NCBI GenBank assembly: GCA_937995505.1
Contig: CALKJV010000011.1
Coordinates: 1 to 7,983 of the forward strand
From: an uncultured Bacteroidia bacterium
GTDB lineage: Bacteria > Bacteroidota > Bacteroidia > SpSt-205
Reading direction: 5' to 3'
DNA: 7,983 nucleotides
How positions within the stretch are numbered: the stretch's first letter is position 1; every line of letters begins with the position of its first letter. Positions 1 to 6,222 of the stretch are shown here, in pieces. The notes under the pieces were generated by a model. The model saw only the letters and a list, made by a program, of their open reading frames with translations, had not been told where the DNA came from and did no database searches. The translations under genes were made by a program, and so were the position numbers.

Positions 1-305
1 CCCTCCAAGCTATCCCCGAGTATTTAGAGCAAGTGCAGAAGGGGCTTCTCGATCGGGCGCGGGAGCGACTGGCCCGACAGACCCACCGAGTGGATAGCTA
101 CGCCCAGATGCGAGAGATTTTGGAAAGCGAAGGGGGTTTCATAGCTGCGCATTGGGATGGCACGACCGAGACAGAGCTGGCCATAAAAGAAGAGACAGGG
201 GCTACGATTCGGTGTATTCCTTTGGAAGGGGAGTCAGAGGAAGGGCGCTGCATCTATACGGGGCGGCCCTCCTCGCAGCGCGTACTTTTCGCAAAGGCCT
301 ACTAG
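1..305 (+). CDS. proS: Prolyl-tRNA synthetase, eukaryote/archaeal type (C-terminal fragment)
   Basis: This is the 3' end of a gene whose start lies before the window; the reading frame is open from base 3 and stops at TAG 303-305. About 100 residues are visible. They match the C-terminal domain found only in the eukaryote/archaeal-type ProRS. The landmarks are a GGF-x-AAHWDGT segment, then ETELAIKEETGATIRCIP, then GRCIYTGRPSSQRVLFAKAY ending in the family's conserved terminal tyrosine. The enzyme charges tRNA-Pro with proline in the cytoplasm. The class II catalytic core and anticodon-binding domain lie outside the window, so activity cannot be judged. An in-frame GTG at 33 is internal and not a real start. 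The gene is convergent with icd, with a hairpin between them. Confidence 0.93.
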   Translation, partial: LQAIPEYLEQVQKGLLDRARERLARQTHRVDSYAQMREILESEGGFIAAHWDGTTETELAIKEETGATIRCIPLEGESEEGRCIYTGRPSSQRVLFAKAY

Positions 306-313
306 AAAACTAC

Positions 314-343
314 GAGGGGGCCGGGTAACTTCCCGACCCCCTC
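314..343. terminator. Hairpin between convergent proS and icd, probable terminator
   Basis: A GC-rich inverted repeat has arms GAGGGGG (314-320) and CCCCCTC (337-343). After a C/A mismatch the stem continues as CGGG/CCCG around the six-base loop TAACTT. It begins 8 bases after the proS stop and lies 22 bases past the icd stop on the other strand. The T-tracts are weak: on the minus strand the hairpin is followed by GTAGTTTTC, and on the plus strand by an A-rich stretch. It therefore suits icd better than proS as an intrinsic terminator, though it may serve both. Confidence 0.6.
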
Positions 344-365
344 AGGGAAAAAAGAGGGCAGATTT

Positions 366-1820
366 CTACTCACCTTGGCCCTTGGAGAAGCCGTCTTCTC
401 CATCAAAGCGGCATAAGTGCTCCGTCTTGATAAAGTCTAAGCCCGCTTGGCGGTAGGCCTGCAAGGCGGTAATTACATCCTCGTGCGTAATAGGAGTGCC
501 GCTCTTACTCATGAGCCGAGTACGCCAGTGATCCGTGAGGAAGGTTTCCTCCACGGTATTGGGCCAGACAGCGGTACCGCGATTAGAAATCATCGTGAGC
601 TTCATGCTCGGTGGGAGGGCGGCTTGGATACGTTCAGCCAGCTCCTGCGGTTTGCCTGGTAGCCACTCTACAAATACATCTACACCGATAAGCTCTTTTT
701 GGGGACGGTTGATACGCTCGTACGAGGGTATGGCGATGACTTTGGCGGGGCCGCCTTCTTGGGTATAGCGCACAGGCTTGAAGTGCTCGGGCTGCTTGCC
801 GAGATTGCGTGCCACAGCCTGAGCAAACTCCTTCGTGCCAACTTTTTCGCGAGAGATGCCTTCCCGATAAATGTCGTAAGTATGATATCCCTCTTCAATG
901 GTGCGCAGCCATGCGTTGTGGACGCGTTCTGCGACCTCGGGCTGCCCGATATGCACCAGCATCAGGATGCCTGCGTGGAGGAGGCCGGAGGGGTTAGCCA
1001 GATTCTGGCCCGCTCGGCGCGGAGCAGAACCGTGGATGGCTTCAAACATAGCCATGTTGGGTCCGATATTGGCAGAGCCGGCTAGCCCTACAGACCCCGC
1101 AATCTGCGCTACCATATCTGATAGGATATCCCCGTACAGGTTTAGCGTAACTACCACATCAAACTGCTGAGGCGTATCGGCGAGCTTGGCTGTGCCAATG
1201 TCAATGATCCAGTGCTCTTTCTCAATTTCTGGGTATTCTGCGCCGATCTCATCAAATATTTTATGGAAGAGCCCGTCGGTGAGCTTCATAATATTGTCTT
1301 TGGTCATGCAGGTTACTTTTTTGCGGTTATAGGCGCGAGCGTACTCAAAGGCGTAGCGAATGATGCGTTCGGTGCCTGGGCGAGTGATGAGCTTGAGGAC
1401 CTGGTATACTTCAGGGGTTTGTCGGTGTTCAATGCCGGCGTAAAGGTCTTCTTCGTTTTCGCGCACGATCACTACATCTAAGCCGGGGTGTTTAGTCTCA
1501 ATGAAGGGGTGATACGAGACGCAGGGGCGTACATTGGCAAAGAGGTTGAAGAGCTTACGGGTAGTTACGTTGAGGCTTTTGAATCCGCCTCCTTGGGGGG
1601 TAGTGATGGGGGCTTTGTAGAAGACGCGGGTTTGGCGCAGGGTCTCAATCGCCTCTGGAGTGATACCAGCGGTGTGGCCTTGGAGGTAGATTTTTTCTCC
1701 GATCTCAATGACGTGGGGTTCTATTTGGGCGCCGGCTTCGGTGAGGATGTGTAGGCAGGCAGACATGATTTCGGGGCCGATACCATCCCCGTACGCGACA
1801 GCAATGGGTACTTTAGTCAT
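366..1820 (-). CDS. icd: Isocitrate dehydrogenase, NADP type with C-terminal extension
   Basis: It oxidatively decarboxylates isocitrate to 2-oxoglutarate in the TCA cycle (cytoplasm). The 484-residue protein has an isocitrate/isopropylmalate dehydrogenase fold at about 1-345 plus a C-terminal extension of ~140 residues, as in Thermus and Rickettsia enzymes. Substrate residues by alignment to E. coli are S82, N84 and R88 (SLNVTTR), R98, R120 and Y127 (RENEEDLYAG), K174, D231 and D235 (GDILSD). The S-x-N loop and the extension argue against isopropylmalate dehydrogenase. For the coenzyme, E. coli NADP contacts K344/Y345/Y391/R395 correspond to R268/R269/Y315/R319. The Asp-Ile typical of NAD-linked forms is absent, so I infer NADP use. 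The ATG at 1820 gives the conserved N-terminus ending in GDGIGPE. It lies 13 bases after the ruvA stop and is probably cotranscribed. No Shine-Dalgarno sequence is visible. Confidence 0.95.
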   Translation of the reverse strand: MTKVPIAVAYGDGIGPEIMSACLHILTEAGAQIEPHVIEIGEKIYLQGHTAGITPEAIETLRQTRVFYKAPITTPQGGGFKSLNVTTRKLFNLFANVRPCVSYHPFIETKHPGLDVVIVRENEEDLYAGIEHRQTPEVYQVLKLITRPGTERIIRYAFEYARAYNRKKVTCMTKDNIMKLTDGLFHKIFDEIGAEYPEIEKEHWIIDIGTAKLADTPQQFDVVVTLNLYGDILSDMVAQIAGSVGLAGSANIGPNMAMFEAIHGSAPRRAGQNLANPSGLLHAGILMLVHIGQPEVAERVHNAWLRTIEEGYHTYDIYREGISREKVGTKEFAQAVARNLGKQPEHFKPVRYTQEGGPAKVIAIPSYERINRPQKELIGVDVFVEWLPGKPQELAERIQAALPPSMKLTMISNRGTAVWPNTVEETFLTDHWRTRLMSKSGTPITHEDVITALQAYRQAGLDFIKTEHLCRFDGEDGFSKGQGE

Positions 1821-1833
1821 ATCGCAGGCAAAC

Positions 1834-2403
1834 TTAGGAAAATTTCAGCGCCAGGCGCACCAGCTCTTCGGCGGGGGCATCTGGGTGCTGCTGGAGGGCT
1901 TTTTGCAGGCGGGTCTGGGCTTCGGCTGGGGTGTAGCCCAAGGAGAGTAAGGCTTCATAAGCCTCCTGGTAAGCGGGAGGGAGGGTAGGCTTAGGCCAGC
2001 TTTTGAGGGCAGATTGAAGGTCTAAAAGGATCTGCTGCGCTAACTTAGGGCCGATCCCTTTGACGGAGCTGAGGGCTTTCACCTCTCGGGCATGAATGAT
2101 CTGAATAAGCTGCTCTGGAGAGTAGCGCGAGAGTAAGGCCAGTGCTTTCTGGGGGCCGAGTCGCGGTACTTTGCGCAGCAAGCCAAATAGCTTGCGTTCC
2201 TCTTCGTGCAGAAAGCCATACAAGACCGGCTCGCCTTCTTCTCGAGGAAGCTCTAAGACTGTTAAGAAGGTACAAAGTTGACCAGGGGTGAGGTTTTTGC
2301 TCACGCTCAGGGGGGTATAAAGCCAGAAGCCCAAGCCATGCACCTCTACTATGACTCGGTGGGGGCTTACTTGAATTACCTTTCCCGACAAGTAGCTCAG
2401 CAT
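1834..2403 (-). CDS. ruvA: Holliday junction branch migration protein RuvA
   Basis: RuvA binds four-way DNA junctions as a tetramer and loads the RuvB motor during recombinational repair. The 189-residue length is normal. Domain I (about 1-64) is the OB-fold, with an acidic REEGE segment at 54-58 where the junction-separating pin sits, followed by LYGF. Domain II (65-135) has two helix-hairpin-helix motifs, at about 75-92 and 111-129 (VKGIGPKLA). After a Pro-rich linker, domain III (144-189) holds the RuvB-contacting helices with the ALLSLGYTPAEA signature. In the first hairpin the usual first glycine is replaced (PRLGPQKA, R81), while the second is canonical. ruvB is not in view. The neighbour downstream is icd, an unusual partner. 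The start is ATG 2401-2403, the only Met giving the full OB-fold, with no clear Shine-Dalgarno. Confidence 0.95.
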   Translation of the reverse strand: MLSYLSGKVIQVSPHRVIVEVHGLGFWLYTPLSVSKNLTPGQLCTFLTVLELPREEGEPVLYGFLHEEERKLFGLLRKVPRLGPQKALALLSRYSPEQLIQIIHAREVKALSSVKGIGPKLAQQILLDLQSALKSWPKPTLPPAYQEAYEALLSLGYTPAEAQTRLQKALQQHPDAPAEELVRLALKFS

Positions 2404-2404
2404 A

Positions 2405-2438
2405 TTTGCGAATATGCCAGAAAACTATCGTACCTTTG
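2405..2438 (+). promoter_or_regulatory. Bacteroidota-type promoter for the lipoprotein gene
   Basis: TTTG at 2405-2408 and TACCTTTG at 2431-2438 match the Bacteroidota -33 (TTTG) and -7 (TAnnTTTG) elements. They are separated by 22 bases, close to the usual 19-21. The -7 element ends 19 bases before the ATG at 2458, giving a leader of roughly a dozen bases. The -33 element sits immediately upstream of the divergent ruvA start, so the two genes share a 54-base control region. The match to consensus is seen directly; activity is inferred. Confidence 0.65.
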
Positions 2439-2457
2439 CAGCCAAACACACACCCGT

Positions 2458-3000
2458 ATGCGGTACACACACACCTTCATCGGAGTAGCCCTTTTATGGG
2501 CTATGGTGGCCTGCTCCAGTGGGCCTAGCAAAGAGTTCGTTCAGCAAGTCTCCACCGAGCTGGCGGATCTCAAAGGCAGCTTAGACAAGCTCAATGCCCT
2601 CAAAGGCGATGTTTCCAGCATTCAGGATCCTTTTCAGGGCCTGAAGGCAGAGCTGGGCAAAGCCTACGAGGACAAGGTGCTCAAGGACAAAGAGTTTGCG
2701 GAGAAGCTCCCAGCCTTGGAGGAGCAAAGCCGTAAGCTGGCTGAGTCCGTAAACTCCTTAGAGAGCCAGCTCAATAGTACCCTGAGCGAGCTGCAAAGCT
2801 TCGTAGATGGCCTGCCGACCCAGCAGAAGAAAGACGACGCGCTCAAGACTGAGTGGGAATCCCTCAAAAGCAAGCTCTCAGAAGCGGCGGGGCAGTTAGA
2901 TCCACTTGGCCAGCAGGTGGCGCAGCTCAAAGCTGACATTGAGTCGCTGCGTCAAGCCATTACCGCTAAATACGGTCCCAAGACCGCTGCGAAAAAGTAA
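2458..3000 (+). CDS. Coiled-coil lipoprotein of unknown function
   Basis: I do not recognise a family. The 180-residue product has a lipoprotein signal: Arg2, a hydrophobic stretch at 7-17 and a lipobox MVAC with the lipidated cysteine at C19. The mature part is almost wholly helical and rich in Lys, Glu, Leu, Gln and Ser. It shows heptad-like leucine spacing at about 27-55 and 85-168 (for example the segments LESQLNSTLSELQSF and LKADIESLRQAI), broken at DGLPTQQ. The tail is basic (KTAAKK). I infer a periplasmic coiled coil anchored to a membrane, perhaps oligomeric. The reading frame is open further upstream, but ATG 2458 is preferred because it begins the signal peptide and follows a good promoter at 2405-2438. 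A terminator at 3029-3061 closes the gene, so it looks monocistronic. Confidence 0.85.
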   Translation: MRYTHTFIGVALLWAMVACSSGPSKEFVQQVSTELADLKGSLDKLNALKGDVSSIQDPFQGLKAELGKAYEDKVLKDKEFAEKLPALEEQSRKLAESVNSLESQLNSTLSELQSFVDGLPTQQKKDDALKTEWESLKSKLSEAAGQLDPLGQQVAQLKADIESLRQAITAKYGPKTAAKK

Positions 3001-3028
3001 TTTTTCCCACTTAATGTGGGGCTTGAGC

Positions 3029-3061
3029 GAGCGCAGGCGCAGGTCTGCGCTCTTTTTTCTT
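3029..3061 (+). terminator. Intrinsic terminator after the lipoprotein gene
   Basis: A perfect 8-bp stem GAGCGCAG (3029-3036) / CTGCGCTC (3045-3052) encloses an 8-base loop and is followed by TTTTTTCTT. It begins 28 bases after the lipoprotein stop and ends only about 15 bases before the wza ATG. A smaller hairpin CCCAC/GTGGG (3006-3020) precedes it. This is a textbook Rho-independent terminator for the plus strand. Confidence 0.88.
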
Positions 3062-3068
3062 AACCTTG
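3061..3068 (+). promoter_or_regulatory. Possible -7 element for the wza operon
   Basis: TAACCTTG differs by one base from TAnnTTTG, and with the following CA it resembles TACCTTTGCA at 2431. It starts at the end of the terminator T-tract and lies 8 bases before the wza ATG, so any transcript from it would be nearly leaderless. No TTTG is found about 20 bases upstream, where the terminator stem lies instead. It is proposed only because the operon needs a promoter downstream of the terminator. Confidence 0.25.
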
Positions 3069-3076
3069 CACAGGGT

Positions 3077-3841
3077 ATGCACTGGCGGTTGGGCATAGCT
3101 ACGCTTCTCTTGGCTGGGCTTTTAGGGTGTGCGAGTCGCTCTCAGCTTTTTCGCACACCATACGATAAGGAGCTACGGGTGGAGCTGCGCAAAAAGAAGG
3201 GGGGGTGGGTAGTACGGGGTTCTGAAGCCGCTTTGCCTACACCAAAAGCGTACTTGGAGCCGGGGCAGTTTTTTCGGCTGGTATTAGAGACGCCGCAGCC
3301 TATCACCGAAGAAGCGGCGGGTTGGCTGCTTATACGCATGGATACCGTACGCGTGATGGAAGACAGCCTGGCGTATATCCCCTGGGCAGGGAGTTTGCGA
3401 GTGGGGGGAATGTCTCTAGATTCCGCGCGACTCCTCATAGAAGCGGTGGCACAGCGTATCTTTATAGGAGCAAAGGTCCGTTTGTATCCCTTGTATCCCT
3501 ACTACATTTTTGGGAATGTGCCTTCGCCGGGCCGAGTACTTTTAGATAGGATGCAGGTATCGCTTTTAGAGGTGTTACCTTTACTGCAGCCGCAGTCTTT
3601 GGAGATGGATTTCTCCCGTATAAAGGTCATTCGGGGAGCTCCCACCAATCCCCAGGTATGGCTTATTGATGCGCGAGATTATAAAACAGCAGTTGCCGAC
3701 ATCCAGCTACAGACCGGTGATATCTTAATAGCTGAGTCACGAGGTATAATTCGGACTCGCCAGGAGCTGCAGAACTACTTTATTGCTTTTAGTTTCCTAC
3801 AAATTCTGAACTTAGTAATCCTCCTGCTTTACCGATTTTAG
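3077..3841 (+). CDS. wza: Wza-like polysaccharide export outer-membrane lipoprotein
   Basis: It probably forms or contributes to the outer-membrane channel for capsule or exopolysaccharide. The 254-residue product starts with a lipoprotein signal (hydrophobic 5-17, lipobox LLGC, lipidated C18). A polysaccharide-export (Poly_export) domain follows at about 60-140; its AYIPWAGSLRVGGMSLDSA segment corresponds to the family's 'P-x-x-G-x-v-x-v-x-G-x-t' pattern. One SLBB-like domain spans about 142-220 (FGNVPSPGRVLLDRM ... LQTGDILIAES). A C-terminal membrane helix at about 236-251 ends in LLLYRF, as in Bacteroidota homologues. E. coli Wza (~380 residues) is longer and has more SLBB repeats; the entry motif LEPGQFF here is a degenerate form of the family's LxPGDxL. 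The start at ATG 3077 begins the signal peptide and excludes the terminator from the coding region. wzc begins 8 bases downstream. Confidence 0.86.
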   Translation: MHWRLGIATLLLAGLLGCASRSQLFRTPYDKELRVELRKKKGGWVVRGSEAALPTPKAYLEPGQFFRLVLETPQPITEEAAGWLLIRMDTVRVMEDSLAYIPWAGSLRVGGMSLDSARLLIEAVAQRIFIGAKVRLYPLYPYYIFGNVPSPGRVLLDRMQVSLLEVLPLLQPQSLEMDFSRIKVIRGAPTNPQVWLIDARDYKTAVADIQLQTGDILIAESRGIIRTRQELQNYFIAFSFLQILNLVILLLYRF

Positions 3842-3849
3842 GTAAATCT

Positions 3850-6222
3850 ATGCAAGACTATCAGCCCCAATGGAATCTTAGGCGAATTCTAATCATCCTC
3901 AGCCGAGGTTGGTGGTGGGTAGTTTTTTCCTTAGGGGTGAGTTTATCCGCTGCATGGCTTTATCTGCGGTATGCTGAGCAAACCTACTCAAGTGAGGCGA
4001 TTATACAGATAGATTTTTCTACCTCTCCCTCTTTCCTTACAAAAGCTAATAATGCAGGTGTTTCAGCTCCGATGTTGCCGGAGCTGATAGACTTATACCT
4101 TGAGCTTTTTTCTACGCATGATCTTGTTGAGAAGGTTGTAGAGACTTTAGAGCTGGACTGGGAGGTCTATACGGTGGGTCGAGTGGGGAATTCGCTTGTT
4201 TTTCCTACACCTTTTATCATTGAAGTGCGTAGTGCTTCAGTAGACACCCTATTGTGGGGGGGTAGATCTGCCGTACAGGTTCGAATAGACTCGGAGGGAA
4301 GGTTTGAGCTGGGGGTGGAAGACTCGGTGTGGACACGCGGGCAGGTAGAAGTTTGGGTTCCCTTTCGTACAGGGGAGCTGCGTCTATACCGGTTGACAGA
4401 GGCCCCTATCCCGCCCGCTCTGTACGAGGTGCGAAAGTTGTCGAAGGCTATGGTCATCTATGCATGGCAGAGTAAGATAGCTGTTGTACCCAAACGCGGG
4501 GTTGCTGTCTTCCACTGCAGTGTGGTGGATAAATCTCCTACCCGAGCCCGCCGATTTCTGCAGACACTGCTTGAGTACGCGAAGCAGTATGAGCGACAGC
4601 TCCGGCAGCAGAGCTATGAGAACGCTCTGCGCTATATAGATACCCTTTTGCTGTCCATGCAGGGCCAGATTCTGGAGGTACAGGATACCCTCTCCTCAGC
4701 GGAACGAAAGGCCGAACTGCCTTTTATGGAGGCGCGACGTGGGCAGGTTATGCAGTCTTTCTCGGAGGTATACCAAAAAGCCCGAGACTCGCTCCTTTTT
4801 GTGGAGAAACTTCGTCAGCGAGCTACCTTACTTTTAGAATCTATTCAAAGAGATGCTGGAACAACCCTTTCTCTCCTTTTTGTGGCAGGCGAATTGCCTC
4901 CAAATCTGCAAACTTCCCTAAGTCAACTTAATGCTCTTATTGAACGGCGTGCAGCTTTGTTGCGTGTATACCATCCCAGTGCTCCTCCCATTGCTTACCT
5001 TAACGCACAACTTACTCAGCAGCTTGAGCTGCTTTTGCAGAGCCTAAAAGAAGTACGAGAGGGAGAGCAATATCTCTACGCCCAAGCGGCTCGTACCTTA
5101 GCCCGCGAAAAGGAACACATTTATAGAGACCTTTTCCAGGAACGCCAAGTATCTCTTTTACAAGAAGACCTCCTTCTGCGGAAAGACATCTATAAAAGCC
5201 TTTTGGAGCGGCGGATTGCTTTGGCCATAGACAAAGAGGCGGTTGTTTCTGCTATTCGGATTACGCAGCCACCTACGCTAGTGCTGCGCCCGCTCTCGCC
5301 CAATCCCTTTCAGATTTACTTGATTGGGCTAGTGGTGGGGCTTATCCTTGGGTTGGGAGGGCCTTTGCTGAGATATGCGCTTACCCAAACTATCTCCTAT
5401 CGGGCCGATATAGAAGATCTGTCGCCTGTGCCGGTGCTGGGAGAGTTGCCTTTTTCCATTCCTTCCAAAAAGCAGCGATCCCCCTCTGGGCTCCAGTTAG
5501 AAGTTTTACGCAGTCTTCGAGGTACGCTCGGCTTTCTGTGGGAGCCGGGCAAGCCCCGTGTTCTGATAGTCACCTCTACAGTAAGCGGAGAAGGGAAAAC
5601 CTTTGTGGCCCAAAGCCTCGCTGATGTGTATGCCCTGGCAGGGTATCGCGTGCTACTGATAGATGCGGATCTGCGAAGGGCCTCCCTTTCGCAGCAAGTC
5701 GGCTCTCAGGAGAAAGGACTGAGTATTTTTCTTGCGCAGATGCGCTTTACTCCTGAGCAAGTAGAAGAGCTCATTGTGCCCTTTTTGCGAGAGGGGCTTT
5801 ATCTACTACCTGCCGGCCCGCCTGCTCCTAACTTCCCCGAATTGCTGGAAAGTTCCACCTTCAGAGAGCTCATCCAATATTTCTCCCAAAACTATGACTA
5901 TATTGTGATTGACAGTGCGCCGCTGGGGCTCGTACCTGATACCCTCTCTATCTTACACCAAGTGCCCGAAGCCGTCACCCTCTACCTTTTCCGGGCAGAT
6001 TATTCTCGGATAGTGTTTTTGCGACACTTGCAGGACCTTGTCCAGCAACATCATCTTCAGCGGGTTTACCTCCTCTTCAATGGCACGAAGCTCAACCGCC
6101 CGCACTACGGCTATGGATATGGTTATGGCTATTATGGGGATTATGGACGGAACGCATACTATTACCAGTCAGGGCGTTCGGCCTCTATATGGGAAAAGGT
6201 TCGTGAATGGCTACCGATATGA
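3850..6222 (+). CDS. wzc: Wzc-like polysaccharide co-polymerase / BY-family tyrosine kinase
   Basis: This inner-membrane protein controls polysaccharide chain length and export and autophosphorylates on tyrosine. In its 790 residues, TM1 lies at about 19-39, followed by a Wzz-type periplasmic region. A long coiled coil spans roughly 235-465, then the Pro-rich PLSPNPF and TM2 at about 488-508. The cytoplasmic kinase has the oligomerisation motif ExxRxxR (E551, R554, R557), Walker A SGEGKT (579-584), Walker A' LLIDADLRR (602-610) and Walker B YIVIDSAP (684-691). The tail carries ten tyrosines within 753-772, the expected phosphorylation cluster. Kinase and membrane parts are fused, as in Proteobacteria and Bacteroidota but unlike the split Firmicutes pairs. 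The gene lies 8 bases after wza and shares ATGA with the phosphatase gene, fitting the usual wza-wzc-phosphatase module. A weak TAGGT precedes the start. Confidence 0.95.
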   Translation: MQDYQPQWNLRRILIILSRGWWWVVFSLGVSLSAAWLYLRYAEQTYSSEAIIQIDFSTSPSFLTKANNAGVSAPMLPELIDLYLELFSTHDLVEKVVETLELDWEVYTVGRVGNSLVFPTPFIIEVRSASVDTLLWGGRSAVQVRIDSEGRFELGVEDSVWTRGQVEVWVPFRTGELRLYRLTEAPIPPALYEVRKLSKAMVIYAWQSKIAVVPKRGVAVFHCSVVDKSPTRARRFLQTLLEYAKQYERQLRQQSYENALRYIDTLLLSMQGQILEVQDTLSSAERKAELPFMEARRGQVMQSFSEVYQKARDSLLFVEKLRQRATLLLESIQRDAGTTLSLLFVAGELPPNLQTSLSQLNALIERRAALLRVYHPSAPPIAYLNAQLTQQLELLLQSLKEVREGEQYLYAQAARTLAREKEHIYRDLFQERQVSLLQEDLLLRKDIYKSLLERRIALAIDKEAVVSAIRITQPPTLVLRPLSPNPFQIYLIGLVVGLILGLGGPLLRYALTQTISYRADIEDLSPVPVLGELPFSIPSKKQRSPSGLQLEVLRSLRGTLGFLWEPGKPRVLIVTSTVSGEGKTFVAQSLADVYALAGYRVLLIDADLRRASLSQQVGSQEKGLSIFLAQMRFTPEQVEELIVPFLREGLYLLPAGPPAPNFPELLESSTFRELIQYFSQNYDYIVIDSAPLGLVPDTLSILHQVPEAVTLYLFRADYSRIVFLRHLQDLVQQHHLQRVYLLFNGTKLNRPHYGYGYGYGYYGDYGRNAYYYQSGRSASIWEKVREWLPI
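6106..6135 (+). repeat. Gly-Tyr hexanucleotide repeat in the wzc tail
   Basis: Alternating TAY and GGN codons (TAC GGC TAT GGA TAT GGT TAT GGC TAT TAT) encode a (Gly-Tyr)n run at residues 753-762 of the kinase. The units differ in the third base of the Gly codon. This suggests that selection keeps the peptide pattern rather than recent slippage of an exact repeat. Confidence 0.7.

Noticed and set aside
699..1085. 128-codon open frame on the plus strand inside icd, with several shorter ones beside it
   Set aside because: It lies fully antisense to a strongly conserved enzyme and its translation shows no recognisable domain or start context.
2420..2446. Possible minus-strand promoter for ruvA (TTTG and TAGTTTTC read on the reverse strand)
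   Set aside because: The spacing is only 15 bases and the -7 element is imperfect, so it is too weak to list as a feature although a ruvA promoter must lie nearby.
2278..2457. Upstream extension of the lipoprotein reading frame by 60 codons
   Set aside because: It would run antisense into ruvA and through the promoter, and would bury the lipoprotein signal inside the protein.
2446..2474. Two short AC repeats (four and five units) flanking the lipoprotein start codon, considered as phase-variation tracts
   Set aside because: The runs are too short and broken to expect slippage; chance in a CA-rich stretch is enough.
3006..3020. Small hairpin CCCAC/GTGGG after the lipoprotein stop as a separate terminator
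   Set aside because: The stem is only 5 bp and no T-tract follows; it may simply assist the main terminator at 3029-3061.
2906..3076. Upstream extension of the wza reading frame by 57 codons
   Set aside because: It overlaps the end of the lipoprotein gene and crosses the terminator; the signal peptide starts at 3077.
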